A DNA stretch of 64,000 nucleotides from Dyella terrae (GTDB lineage Bacteria; Pseudomonadota; Gammaproteobacteria; Xanthomonadales; Rhodanobacteraceae), in assembly GCF_004322705.1 (NCBI RefSeq), contig NZ_SIZZ01000002.1, positions 186,001-250,000 of the forward strand, written 5' to 3'. Numbering within the stretch: the first letter of the stretch is position 1; every line of letters starts with the position of its first letter. Made by a program: the position numbers and the translations under genes. The notes below the pieces were generated by a model, which saw only the letters and a list, made by a program, of their open reading frames with translations, made no database searches and had not been told where the DNA came from. This document shows, piece by piece, positions 53,763 to 61,960 of the stretch.

Positions 53763-55115
53763 TTAGTCATCAAGAGCCGTGCCGTGGCTCTCGATGACCT
53801 GCGTGTAGAACCTGGCGGTGGCTTTGGGCGTACGTTTCTGGGTAGCAAAGTCCACGTGGTACAGGCCGAATCGCTTGGAGAAACCCAGTGACCACTCGAG
53901 GTTGTCCATCAGCGACCAGGCGTAGTAGCCGCGCACATCGACACCGGCCTGAATGGCGTCGTGTACGGCCTTGAGGTGTTTGCGCAGGTAGTTGGTGCGC
54001 AGCGGGTCGTCGAGTACGGCTGCTTCGGCCACCGGCGGATCGTAGAAGGCCGAGCCGTTTTCGGTGATGTAGAGCGGGATATCGCCGTAGCGGTCCTTGA
54101 ACCAGGTCAGCGTGTCGGTCAGGCCCTGCTCGAACACTTCCCAGCCCGTTTCCGTGTAGGTCTTGTTCGGTTGGCGCACGGGCGACGCCTTCAGCGGATA
54201 CTGATTTTCATCGTGTTTCACGACGGCGCGCGTGTAGTAGTTGATGCCGACGAAGTCGACCTTCTGCTGAGTCAACTTGAAGTCGTCGGCCGGGAATTCC
54301 GGCCAGGCATCGCCGAAGATCTCCTTCAGCTCCGGCGGATAGCTGCCCAGCAGGGCCGGGTCGGCGAATTGCTCGTTCATGTAGGCGTGCGCCCGACGCG
54401 TGGCGGCAAGGTCCTGCTCGCTTTGCGAATGCGGATACTTCGGCTCGATATTGAAGACGACGCCGATCTCATGCTTGCCATGCGCGCGGTAAGCCTGGAT
54501 GCCGGCGCCGCTGGCGCGCATCAGGTTATGCGCGGCGATCGGCGCTTCGTATTTGCTGCGATGTCCGGGCGCGAGCGCGCCGTGCAGGTATCCGCCGTCA
54601 GTCACCACCCAGGGCTCATTGAGCGTGGACCAGCGCTGCACGCGTCCGTCCAGCGCCTTGAACATCACTTCGGCGTATTCAGCGAACCAGTGCGCGATGT
54701 CGCGGTTGAGCCAGCCGCCGCGGTCGTCCAGCGCCGCCGGAAGATCCCAGTGAAACAGGGTGGCGTTGGGTGCGATGCCCTGCTCGAGCAGCTCGTCGAC
54801 CAGGCGCTTGTAGAAATCCAGGCCCTTCTGGTTCACCCGGCCGGTGCCCTCGGGCAGCACGCGCGCCCAGGCGATGCTGAAGCGATAGCCCTGCAGGCCC
54901 AGCGCCTTCATCAGCTGGACGTCGTCCTTGTAGCGACGGTAGTGGTCGCAAGCGACGTCGCCGGTATCCCCGCCCACCATCATTCCCGGCGTATGCGCGA
55001 AGCGTTCCCAGATGCTGGGGCCGGCGCCGTCAGCCAGCGGGGAGCCCTCGATCTGGTAGGCGGAGGTCGCGGCGCCCCAGAGGAAGCCATCGGGGAAACG
55101 GTAGGTCTGGGTCAT
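53763..55115 (-). CDS. GH1 beta-glucosidase
   Basis: A 450-residue family 1 glycoside hydrolase. It begins FPDGFLWGAATSAYQIEGSP. The acid/base Glu167 is in STLNEPWV and the nucleophile Glu352 in LYITENGSAF; FHWDLPAALDDRGGW and SLMDNLEWSLGFSKRFGLYHVDF are further signatures. No signal peptide is present, so it acts in the cytoplasm on imported cellobiose or other beta-glucosides. ATG 55115 has GAGG upstream. It is divergent from the UgpC-type ATPase, with a LacI-type palindrome between them. Confidence 0.95.
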   Translation of the reverse strand: MTQTYRFPDGFLWGAATSAYQIEGSPLADGAGPSIWERFAHTPGMMVGGDTGDVACDHYRRYKDDVQLMKALGLQGYRFSIAWARVLPEGTGRVNQKGLDFYKRLVDELLEQGIAPNATLFHWDLPAALDDRGGWLNRDIAHWFAEYAEVMFKALDGRVQRWSTLNEPWVVTDGGYLHGALAPGHRSKYEAPIAAHNLMRASGAGIQAYRAHGKHEIGVVFNIEPKYPHSQSEQDLAATRRAHAYMNEQFADPALLGSYPPELKEIFGDAWPEFPADDFKLTQQKVDFVGINYYTRAVVKHDENQYPLKASPVRQPNKTYTETGWEVFEQGLTDTLTWFKDRYGDIPLYITENGSAFYDPPVAEAAVLDDPLRTNYLRKHLKAVHDAIQAGVDVRGYYAWSLMDNLEWSLGFSKRFGLYHVDFATQKRTPKATARFYTQVIESHGTALDD

Positions 55116-55147
55116 GGGGAGAGCCCTCGATGCCGCATCGCGGCTTG

Positions 55148-55163
55148 ATGTAAACGTTTACAT
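55148..55163. promoter_or_regulatory. LacI/GalR-family operator
   Basis: ATGTAAACGTTTACAT is a perfect 16-bp palindrome with the central CG typical of LacI-family operators. It lies 33 bases before the beta-glucosidase ATG and 127 before the ATPase gene. No LacI-family gene is present in the window. Confidence 0.8.
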
Positions 55164-55289
55164 TGGAGAATATCCGAATGTTCCCCGCTTGTGCAGTCCG
55201 ACCGGCGGGTCAGGGTTTGCCCCGGTTTCCGGGCTGGCTCGTCGGCTGTCAGTGTGGTCCGATGACTCGGCCACGGGAGAGGATCAGGC

Positions 55290-56366
55290 ATGGCCCAAGT
55301 GCGTCTGGACAAGCTGCGCAAGGTGTATCCCAACGGCCATGTCGGCGTGGCGGACGCCAGTTTCGACATCGCCGACGGCGAGCTGCTGGTCCTGGTAGGG
55401 CCCTCCGGCTGCGGCAAGACCACGCTGCTGCGCATGATCGCCGGCCTGGAATCCATCAGCGGCGGCACGCTTAGCATTGGCGATCGGGTGGTCAATGACG
55501 TGGCGCCCAAGGATCGGGATATCGCCATGGTGTTCCAGAACTACGCGCTTTATCCGCATATGACCGTCGCAGAGAATCTTGGCTTTGGCCTGCGCCTGCG
55601 CGGCACGCCGACGTCGGAAGTGGACCGGCGCGTGGCGGACGCGGCGCGCATGCTTGAACTGGAGCAGCGCCTGGATTCACGCCCGGCGGCGTTGTCGGGC
55701 GGTCAGCGCCAGCGTGTCGCGCTCGGTCGCGCGCTCGTGCGCAATCCATCGGTGTTCCTGCTCGACGAGCCGCTCTCCAACCTCGACGCCAAACTACGGC
55801 TGTCCATGCGCGTGGAGATCGCGCGCATCCACCGCAAACTCGGCGCAACGATGGTCTACGTCACCCACGACCAGATCGAGGCGATGACACTGGGCCAGCG
55901 CATCGTGGTGCTCAACGGCGGCGTGATCCAGCAGATCGACACGCCCATGAACCTCTACGACAAACCGGCCAATCTCTTCGTCGCCGGTTTCCTGGGCAGC
56001 CCGGCGATGAACTTGTTTCGCGGCACGCTGCGCGCTGACGGGCGTCTGGAAACGCCCGAAAGCACCGTGGCCCTGGGCGAACTCCCACCGACGAGCGCGC
56101 TGGCGAACTGGCTGGACAAGGAAGTGGTCGTGGGCGTGCGCCCGGAAGATCTGCAACCTTCCGACCACGGTTCGCTTTCAGCCCAACTCGAAGTCATCGA
56201 GCCTGTGGGCAATGAAGTCTTTCTCAATCTGCGCCACGGCACGACGGAGCTGGTTTCGCGCGTTGCGCCCCGTTCGCTGCCGTTGCCGGGTGCATCGATG
56301 ACGTTCGGGTTCGCGCCCGAGAAGCTCCACTTCTTCGATGCAGCCTCCGGGCAGCGTATCGGGTGA
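55290..56366 (+). CDS. ugpC: UgpC/MalK-type sugar ABC transporter ATPase
   Basis: A 358-residue ATPase of the carbohydrate uptake CUT1 class. Walker A is VGPSGCGKTTLLRMIAGLE, the signature LSGGQRQRVALGRALVRNP, Walker B VFLLDEPLSNLDAKLR, and the H-loop YVTHDQIEAMTLG. The C-terminal TOBE/regulatory domain has VGVRPEDL and FAPEKLHFFD. No permease or binding protein genes lie nearby, so it probably energises transporters encoded elsewhere, as MsmK-type ATPases do. GAGAGGA precedes the ATG. Palindrome E4 follows the stop codon directly. The gene symbol is by similarity. Confidence 0.9.
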   Translation: MAQVRLDKLRKVYPNGHVGVADASFDIADGELLVLVGPSGCGKTTLLRMIAGLESISGGTLSIGDRVVNDVAPKDRDIAMVFQNYALYPHMTVAENLGFGLRLRGTPTSEVDRRVADAARMLELEQRLDSRPAALSGGQRQRVALGRALVRNPSVFLLDEPLSNLDAKLRLSMRVEIARIHRKLGATMVYVTHDQIEAMTLGQRIVVLNGGVIQQIDTPMNLYDKPANLFVAGFLGSPAMNLFRGTLRADGRLETPESTVALGELPPTSALANWLDKEVVVGVRPEDLQPSDHGSLSAQLEVIEPVGNEVFLNLRHGTTELVSRVAPRSLPLPGASMTFGFAPEKLHFFDAASGQRIG

Positions 56367-56367
56367 A

Positions 56368-56467
56368 GTCGCGCGCGTTGCGCGCTGTTAACGGTGAACA
56401 GTAAACGGTAAGAGCCAGAGCGGCCCCCGCTCTTACCGTTCACCGTTTACAGCCCCGAAGGGGCGAC
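56368..56467. repeat. Heptamer palindrome, copy E4
   Basis: It begins one base after the ugpC stop. Left arm: a GCGCGC-GTT-GCGCGC hairpin, then heptamers TTAACGG TGAACAG TAAACGG TAAGAGC. Right arm on the minus strand: a GCCCC-TTC-GGGGC hairpin, CTG, then TAAACGG TGAACGG TAAGAGC. The arms pair over most of their length through the CTCTTACCGTTCACCGTTTAC stretch. This is the best-preserved copy. Confidence 0.9.
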
Positions 56468-56501
56468 CCTCCGCTCTTGTCTCACGCTGCTTGCAATTTA
56501 T

Positions 56502-56520
56502 TCGAATGCGAGTCATTCTC
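56502..56520 (+). promoter_or_regulatory. Fur box upstream of haem receptor
   Basis: TCGAATGCGAGTCATTCTC matches the 19-base Fur consensus at 12 positions, including AATG and TCATT in the two halves. It lies 106 bases before the receptor ATG and fits iron-repressed expression of the haem operon. Confidence 0.7.
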
Positions 56521-56562
56521 ATCTAAGAGCTCACACCCCCGATAACGAACCGGCCGCCAGCC

Positions 56563-56579
56563 GCAGGCGCAACGCCTGC
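56563..56579 (+). promoter_or_regulatory. Leader hairpin 1 of the haem operon
   Basis: GCAGGCG-CAA-CGCCTGC, a 7-bp perfect stem with a three-base loop, directly abutting the second hairpin in the untranslated leader. Confidence 0.6.
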
Positions 56580-56619
56580 CTTTGCCAGCAACGCCGTGTG
56601 CAAACACGCCTGGCAAAGG
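56579..56619 (+). promoter_or_regulatory. Leader hairpin 2 sequestering the receptor ribosome binding site
   Basis: CCTTTGCCAG (56579-56588) pairs perfectly with CTGGCAAAGG (56610-56619), and an inner GTGT-GCAA-ACAC stem caps the loop. The 3' arm contains the AAAGG of the ribosome binding site used by the receptor ATG at 56626. This could be an RNA thermometer or a site opened by another factor (inference). Hairpin 1 shares the base at 56579, so the two may compete or stack. Confidence 0.6.
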
Positions 56620-56625
56620 AACACC

Positions 56626-58935
56626 ATGTCCATGTTTCGCCTTACACCGCTTGCCGCGGTGATTTTCGCCGTCCTGGTCGCGCCGGTGCGCGCCGACGAC
56701 AGCGCCGCCACTGCCGAGAACACCACCGAACTGCCGAAAGTGCAGGTGACGGCGATCAGCTCGTCGCTGCAGCTCAACACGCCCGGCACGGTCACGCAGA
56801 TCAGCCGTCAGCAGATGGACGAGCATCTGGTGAGCAATATCCGCGACCTCGTGCGCTATGAGCCGGGTGTGTCGGTGATCGGTACGGCCGGTCGCTTTGG
56901 TCTGGACAGCTTCAATATCCGTGGACTGTCGGGTAACCGCACGCGTATCGAAATCGACGGCGTGAGCATGCCTTCGTCGTTTGGTGCGGGCGTCGGTGGC
57001 GGCAGCTTCCGTGCGGGCCGCAACTTCGTGGATCTCGACACCGTGCGTCAGGTGGAGATCGTACGCGGTCCGGCGTCGGCCATTTATCCGTCCGATTCGC
57101 TGGGTGGCATGGTGAGCTTGCGCACGAAGGATCCGGTCGATTACCTCACCGATGGCCGCCACGTTTATCTCTCGCTGAAAGAGCAATACGACACCACCGA
57201 CCGCAGCTTGAGCTCCGCGGCGACGCTGGCGGGTGGCAACGCGCAGAACGGTATCGTCTTTATCTTCAACCACCGCGAAGGCCACGAGACCGACAACAAG
57301 GGCGACATCGGCGGCTACGGCGCCGCGCGCACGCGTCCCGATCCGTTGACCTATGGCCTGGACAGTTTCCTGGCCAAATACGTGCACACCTCCGCGAAGG
57401 GACGGCTGGATCGCGTCACCGTCGAAGGCTCGCAGCTGCGGACGAAAACCAACAGCTGGTCCGCCATGGGCGGCGCGGTGGGTTACTACCACTCGCAGGA
57501 CGAGAATCGTCGTGTGCGCGGCAGCGTCGGGCAGGAATACACCGCGATCGACTCGCCGATCGTCAGTTCACTGGAATGGAACGTCTACGCGCAGAACGCC
57601 CGCAGCACCACGGATACGCAGACCGAAACGGCAGCCTACCGCCGCAATTTCAACAACATGCCACTGCGCGAACGCGTCATGGGCGGCAAGCTTGTCGCAG
57701 TGAAGCGGCTGGGTGACGACAGCGCGGTCGCCCAATCCATCAGCTACGGTGTCGAGCTTTCGCGCACCACCGCTGATTCGTGGGCCAGCGGCTATGGGCA
57801 GAGCAAGGCGACAGGAGCCACGGGCACCACCACGCCCTACATGCCGGGCCGCTATCCGATGCATCTGATCCCCAAGAGCGACACCGATCGCTGGTCGGTC
57901 TTTGCCGAAGACGAGATCACGCTGCTCGACTCGCATTTGCAGATCACGCCCGGTGTACGCGTGGACCGCTACGAGTACAAGCCGGACAACGACGCGCTGT
58001 ACCAGAAGTACAACCCCACCTTTGTCGCGCAGAACTACGAGAAGACGCATACCTCGCCGAAGCTCGGCGTGATCTGGCGCATCAACGACGTCTACAGCGT
58101 GTACGGCAACTACGCGCAGGGATTCCGCCCGCCGCTTTACAGCGAGATCGCCGGCGCGTGGAACGAACAACCGATCGCCAGCATCAACATCGCGTATCTG
58201 CCAAACAACAACCTCAAGGCTGAAACCAGCAAGGGCCTGGAGCTGGGCTTCCGCGGCCACGGCACGGCCGGCTGGTTCAACGTCGCTGCGTACTACAACA
58301 AGTACCGCGACTTCATCTGGTCCGGTTATGCCTTGCCTGCCGCGCAGGTGCCAGACTGGGCGTATCAGATGGCGCCCGGCGCGCGCGTCAACATGTTCTT
58401 CCAGGCGGTCAACGCGCCGCGCGCGGTGATCAAGGGCGCCGAAGCCAGCGGTGCGTTGCGGCTGGAGACCTTCGCCGATGCCTTGCAGGGATGGCAGCTC
58501 AAGGGCAGCGCGTCGATCACCAGCGGCAAACTGATCGAACCGGGCAGTGATGGCTACAGCCCGCTCAATACGGTCGATCCGGCCAAGCTGGTGCTGGGCG
58601 TTTCGTACGACGCGACGCAATGGGGCGCCGAGCTGGTCGGCACCGGTGTGCGTCGTCATACGCAACTTTCGCTGCCGACGGCCTTCCGCCCGCCGGGCTA
58701 CGCCACGATCGATCTGTACGGCCACTACGAGCCAGTCAAGAACCTCACCCTCTACGCCGGCGTGACCAACCTCGCCGACCGCAAGTACTGGGACTGGGGC
58801 AACCTCAATAGCGGCGTGCTGGGCAACCTGATTACCGGCAACGGCGCCAACGATGCCGGCACCGGTGGCATTCCCGCCGATCGCCTCACCATGCCCGGTC
58901 GCACTTTCAGCATCGCCGCACGCATCGCTCTGTGA
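56626..58935 (+). CDS. hmuR: TonB-dependent haem receptor (HmuR-like)
   Basis: A 769-residue outer membrane receptor. The signal peptide ends near residue 24 (APVRAD). The plug has TVTQISRQQMDEHLVSNIRD and RGLSGNRTRIEIDGV. The barrel includes YGNYAQGFRPPLYSEI and NNNLKAETSKGLELGF, the counterparts of the FRAP and NPNL boxes of haem receptors, although no His lies between them. It ends FSIAARIAL rather than in Phe. ATG 56626 has AAAGGA 5 bases upstream, inside a leader hairpin. First gene of the haem operon. Confidence 0.9.
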   Translation: MSMFRLTPLAAVIFAVLVAPVRADDSAATAENTTELPKVQVTAISSSLQLNTPGTVTQISRQQMDEHLVSNIRDLVRYEPGVSVIGTAGRFGLDSFNIRGLSGNRTRIEIDGVSMPSSFGAGVGGGSFRAGRNFVDLDTVRQVEIVRGPASAIYPSDSLGGMVSLRTKDPVDYLTDGRHVYLSLKEQYDTTDRSLSSAATLAGGNAQNGIVFIFNHREGHETDNKGDIGGYGAARTRPDPLTYGLDSFLAKYVHTSAKGRLDRVTVEGSQLRTKTNSWSAMGGAVGYYHSQDENRRVRGSVGQEYTAIDSPIVSSLEWNVYAQNARSTTDTQTETAAYRRNFNNMPLRERVMGGKLVAVKRLGDDSAVAQSISYGVELSRTTADSWASGYGQSKATGATGTTTPYMPGRYPMHLIPKSDTDRWSVFAEDEITLLDSHLQITPGVRVDRYEYKPDNDALYQKYNPTFVAQNYEKTHTSPKLGVIWRINDVYSVYGNYAQGFRPPLYSEIAGAWNEQPIASINIAYLPNNNLKAETSKGLELGFRGHGTAGWFNVAAYYNKYRDFIWSGYALPAAQVPDWAYQMAPGARVNMFFQAVNAPRAVIKGAEASGALRLETFADALQGWQLKGSASITSGKLIEPGSDGYSPLNTVDPAKLVLGVSYDATQWGAELVGTGVRRHTQLSLPTAFRPPGYATIDLYGHYEPVKNLTLYAGVTNLADRKYWDWGNLNSGVLGNLITGNGANDAGTGGIPADRLTMPGRTFSIAARIAL

Positions 58936-58948
58936 GCGAGGAGACAAC

Positions 58949-60037
58949 ATGCTCAACGAAAACGTGAATCCCTCCGTCGTGGAACTTCCGCCAGCCCAGC
59001 TGCGCGATGCATGGGCGGCCCTGAAGCAAGCCGAGCCCAACCTGCGCGCGCGTGATCTTGCCGAGAAGCTTGGCGTGAGCGAAGGCGAAGTGGTGGCCAG
59101 TCGCTGCGGCGAGGGCGTCGTGCGGCTTGAAGGCCCTTGGGCGGACCTGATCCGCGACCTCCCCTCGGTCGGCTACGTGATGGTGCTGACGCGCAACGAT
59201 AGCTGTGTGCACGAGAAGAAGGGCAGCTTCAACAACGTCGATCTCGGCCCGATGATGGGCGTGGTGCTGGACGAAGCGATCGATCTGCGCATTTTCCTCA
59301 AGCACTGGAAGTACGGCTTTGCGGTGCGCGAGGAGTCACGCGGTCGCGTCCTCAACAGCCTGCAGTTCTTTGATAGCGATGGCACCGCGGTGCACAAGAT
59401 CTACCAGACCGAACAGACCGACGCGGAGGCGTGGTCGCGGCTGGTGGCGAAGTTCAATGCGGCTGTGCAGACGCCGCTGTTCGAAGCGCGGACCGTCGCC
59501 GACCCGCTGCCGGAAGTGCTCAAGGACAACGCGATTGATGTCGCGGCCCTGCAGGACGGCTGGCGGGCGATGCGCGATCCGCACGATTTCTTTGCACTGC
59601 TGCGGCGCCAGCAGGTGACGCGTGCGCAGGCATTGCGCCTGGTGGGCGATGAATTCGCACATCGTGTCGACAACAGCGCCGTGCGCGTCATGCTCGAACA
59701 GGCTTCGGTCAGCGAACTACCGATCATGGTGTTCGTCGGCTCGCCGGGCGTGGTGCAGATCCACACCGGGCCCGTGCATCACATCAAGCCCATGGGACCA
59801 TGGCTCAACATTCTCGATCCTGACTTCAACCTGCATCTGCGCGAAGACCACATCGTGCAGAGCTGGGTCGTGCGCAAGCCGTCGCCGGAAGGCGCCGTGA
59901 CCTCGCTGGAGTTGTACGACGCGAAGGGGCAACAGATCGTGCAGTTCTTCGGCAAGCGCAAGCCGGGCATTCCGGAGCGCGAGGACTGGCGTGTGCTGGT
60001 GGCGTCGCTTCCGCGAGCGGAGGTGGATCATGGCTAA
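58949..60037 (+). CDS. hmuS: Haem-degrading/haem carrier protein (HemS/ChuS family)
   Basis: A 362-residue cytoplasmic protein built of two similar halves (about residues 1-175 and 190-362), as in HemS and ChuS, which bind haem and release its iron. Segments include LREKLGVSEGEV-like ARDLAEKLGVSEGEVVAS, LTRNDSCVHEKKGSF in the first half, and FVGSPGVVQIHTGPVHHIK with DPDFNLHLREDHI in the second, where a conserved His ligand is expected. ATG 58949 follows GAGGAG. The stop overlaps the hmuT start by 8 bases. Confidence 0.94.
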   Translation: MLNENVNPSVVELPPAQLRDAWAALKQAEPNLRARDLAEKLGVSEGEVVASRCGEGVVRLEGPWADLIRDLPSVGYVMVLTRNDSCVHEKKGSFNNVDLGPMMGVVLDEAIDLRIFLKHWKYGFAVREESRGRVLNSLQFFDSDGTAVHKIYQTEQTDAEAWSRLVAKFNAAVQTPLFEARTVADPLPEVLKDNAIDVAALQDGWRAMRDPHDFFALLRRQQVTRAQALRLVGDEFAHRVDNSAVRVMLEQASVSELPIMVFVGSPGVVQIHTGPVHHIKPMGPWLNILDPDFNLHLREDHIVQSWVVRKPSPEGAVTSLELYDAKGQQIVQFFGKRKPGIPEREDWRVLVASLPRAEVDHG

Positions 60038-60905
60038 GCTGGGTCTGTCGCTTCTGCGGCGCATGGCTTTCCTCGGCATCGCTGCGATCGTCGCCTTGAC
60101 CAGTTTCCGCGCCGCTGCCGAAACGCCGGTTCGCGTCGTCGCGCTGGGCGGCGACATCACCGAAACCATCTATGCACTGGGCGCCGAATCAAGCCTGGTT
60201 GGCGTCGACAGCACGAGCCTGTGGCCCGAAGCGGCGCAGAAACTGCCCAATGTCGGCTATGTGCGGCAGTTGAGCGCCGAAGGCATCCTCGCCCTGCATC
60301 CGCAGTTGATCATTGCCACGCACGACGCGGGCCCTGCGGCGGTGATCGAGCAGTTGCGGCAGGCTGGTGCGCGTCTGGAAATGTTGCCGGTGTCGCGCAG
60401 CCCCGACGATGCGCTCGCGAAGGTTCGCCGCATCGGCGAGCTGCTGGATCGCAAGGCGCAGGCCGAGGCGCTGGCGCAGCGCATGAGCGCTCACTACCAG
60501 TCGCTGGGTGCCAGCGTCGCGTCGATGAAGCGTCATCCGCGCGTGGTGTTCCTGATGTCCGCCGGCGCAGGAAGCCCGATGGCGGCAGGCAGGCACACGG
60601 CGGCCGATCGCGTCATCGCGCTGACCGGCGGTACCAATGTTGCCGCCCGCTTCGAAGGCTACAAACCCGTCTCGCCCGAAGCGATGGTGGCGCTCGCGCC
60701 GGACGTGATCATGCTGATGCGTGAACGCGCGACGGATGTCGGTGGTGTCGAGGGTGTACTGAAACTCCCCGGTGTCACACAGACGCCTGCGGGCAAAGCC
60801 CAGCGCATCCTGTTCATCGACGGCCAGGCCTTGCTGGGCTTCGGTCCGCGCAATGCCGCCGAGGCCGTCGAACTGCAGCAGACGCTCGCCGGGGCCGCGC
60901 CGTGA
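60030..60905 (+). CDS. hmuT: Haem ABC transporter substrate-binding protein
   Basis: A 291-residue periplasmic binding protein with a signal peptide cleaved near residue 30 (TSFRAAAET). The class III binding fold begins VRVVALGGDITETIYALGAE, with VGYVRQLSAEGILALHPQLIIA and the C-terminal LPGVTQTPAGKAQRILFIDG, all typical of HmuT. ATG 60030 has GGAGG just upstream and overlaps hmuS. It carries haem to the HmuUV transporter. Confidence 0.94.
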   Translation: MAKLGLSLLRRMAFLGIAAIVALTSFRAAAETPVRVVALGGDITETIYALGAESSLVGVDSTSLWPEAAQKLPNVGYVRQLSAEGILALHPQLIIATHDAGPAAVIEQLRQAGARLEMLPVSRSPDDALAKVRRIGELLDRKAQAEALAQRMSAHYQSLGASVASMKRHPRVVFLMSAGAGSPMAAGRHTAADRVIALTGGTNVAARFEGYKPVSPEAMVALAPDVIMLMRERATDVGGVEGVLKLPGVTQTPAGKAQRILFIDGQALLGFGPRNAAEAVELQQTLAGAAP

Positions 60906-61960
60906 ATTCGGCCGTCATGCCAGCGCCGGTGATTCGCCAGGCGCGATCACTGGCGCTGGTGGCGCTCACCGGATTGCTGGTGCTGACGTCCTTGTGGGGG
61001 CTCAACAGCGGCGCCATGGACATCTCCATCGCCCAGGTCACGGGTGCCATCGGACGATGGATCGCGGGTGATGCATTGAGCAGCGAGGACCATGTCGTGC
61101 TGATGCTGCGCTTGCCGCGAGTTGGCATGGCTGTACTGGTGGGCGCCGCGCTTGCCTGCGGTGGCACGACGATGCAGGGCCTGTTTCGCAACCCGCTCGC
61201 CGATCCCGGGCTGATCGGCGTGTCGGCCGGCGCGGCGCTGGGTGCGGTGGGGATGATCGTGCTGGGGCATCGTCTCGGTGCATGGCTGCCGGAAGGATCC
61301 GCGTCGTATCGCGTGGCCGCGGCGGCGTTCGTGGGCGGGCTGGCCGCCACGGCGCTGGTCTACGCGATCGGTCGACGCCGGCAAGGCGTGGCGACCTTGT
61401 TGCTGGCCGGCGTGGCGATCAATGCGATGGCGATGGCCGGCGTCGGCATGCTGACGTTCCTCGCCAGCGAAAACCAGTTGCGCGATCTCACCTTCTGGAC
61501 GCTCGGCAGCCTCGGCGGCAGTGACTGGTCGAAGATCGGTCTGGTGGCGCCGTTGATCCTCGCGCCGCTGCTGGTGCTGCCACAACTGGCGCGCGCGCTT
61601 AATGCGTTGCTGCTGGGCGAGCACGAAGCGACGCTGATGGGCTTTCGTCCCGGGCGATTGCAGCCCTTGCTGGTGGTGCTGGTCGCGTTGATGGTCAGCG
61701 CGGCGGTCGCCATGACCGGCGTCATCGGCTTCGTGGGCCTGGTCGTGCCGCATGTGCTTCGGCTGATCTGGGGGCCCGATCACCGTCTGTTGCTGCCTGC
61801 TTCGGCGCTGGGCGGTGCAGCCTTGTTGGTGGCGGCCGACACGCTGGCGCGCGTCGTCGTGGTGCCGGCGGAATTGCCTATCGGCGTCCTGACGGCGCTG
61901 ATCGGTGGGCCGTTCTTCCTGTGGCTGTTGTTGCGCCATCGCGTAGGAGAAGGTGCATGA
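60902..61960 (+). CDS. hmuU: Haem ABC transporter permease
   Basis: A 352-residue FecCD-family permease with about ten membrane segments. Signatures include LRLPRVGMAVLVGAALACGGTTMQGLFRNPLADPGLIGVSAGA split over the first helices, LGSLGGSDWSKIG, and the coupling region GFVGLVVPHVLRLIWGPDHR. The GTG start overlaps the hmuT stop (GTGA). The stop overlaps the hmuV ATG. Confidence 0.95.
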   Translation: MNSAVMPAPVIRQARSLALVALTGLLVLTSLWGLNSGAMDISIAQVTGAIGRWIAGDALSSEDHVVLMLRLPRVGMAVLVGAALACGGTTMQGLFRNPLADPGLIGVSAGAALGAVGMIVLGHRLGAWLPEGSASYRVAAAAFVGGLAATALVYAIGRRRQGVATLLLAGVAINAMAMAGVGMLTFLASENQLRDLTFWTLGSLGGSDWSKIGLVAPLILAPLLVLPQLARALNALLLGEHEATLMGFRPGRLQPLLVVLVALMVSAAVAMTGVIGFVGLVVPHVLRLIWGPDHRLLLPASALGGAALLVAADTLARVVVVPAELPIGVLTALIGGPFFLWLLLRHRVGEGA

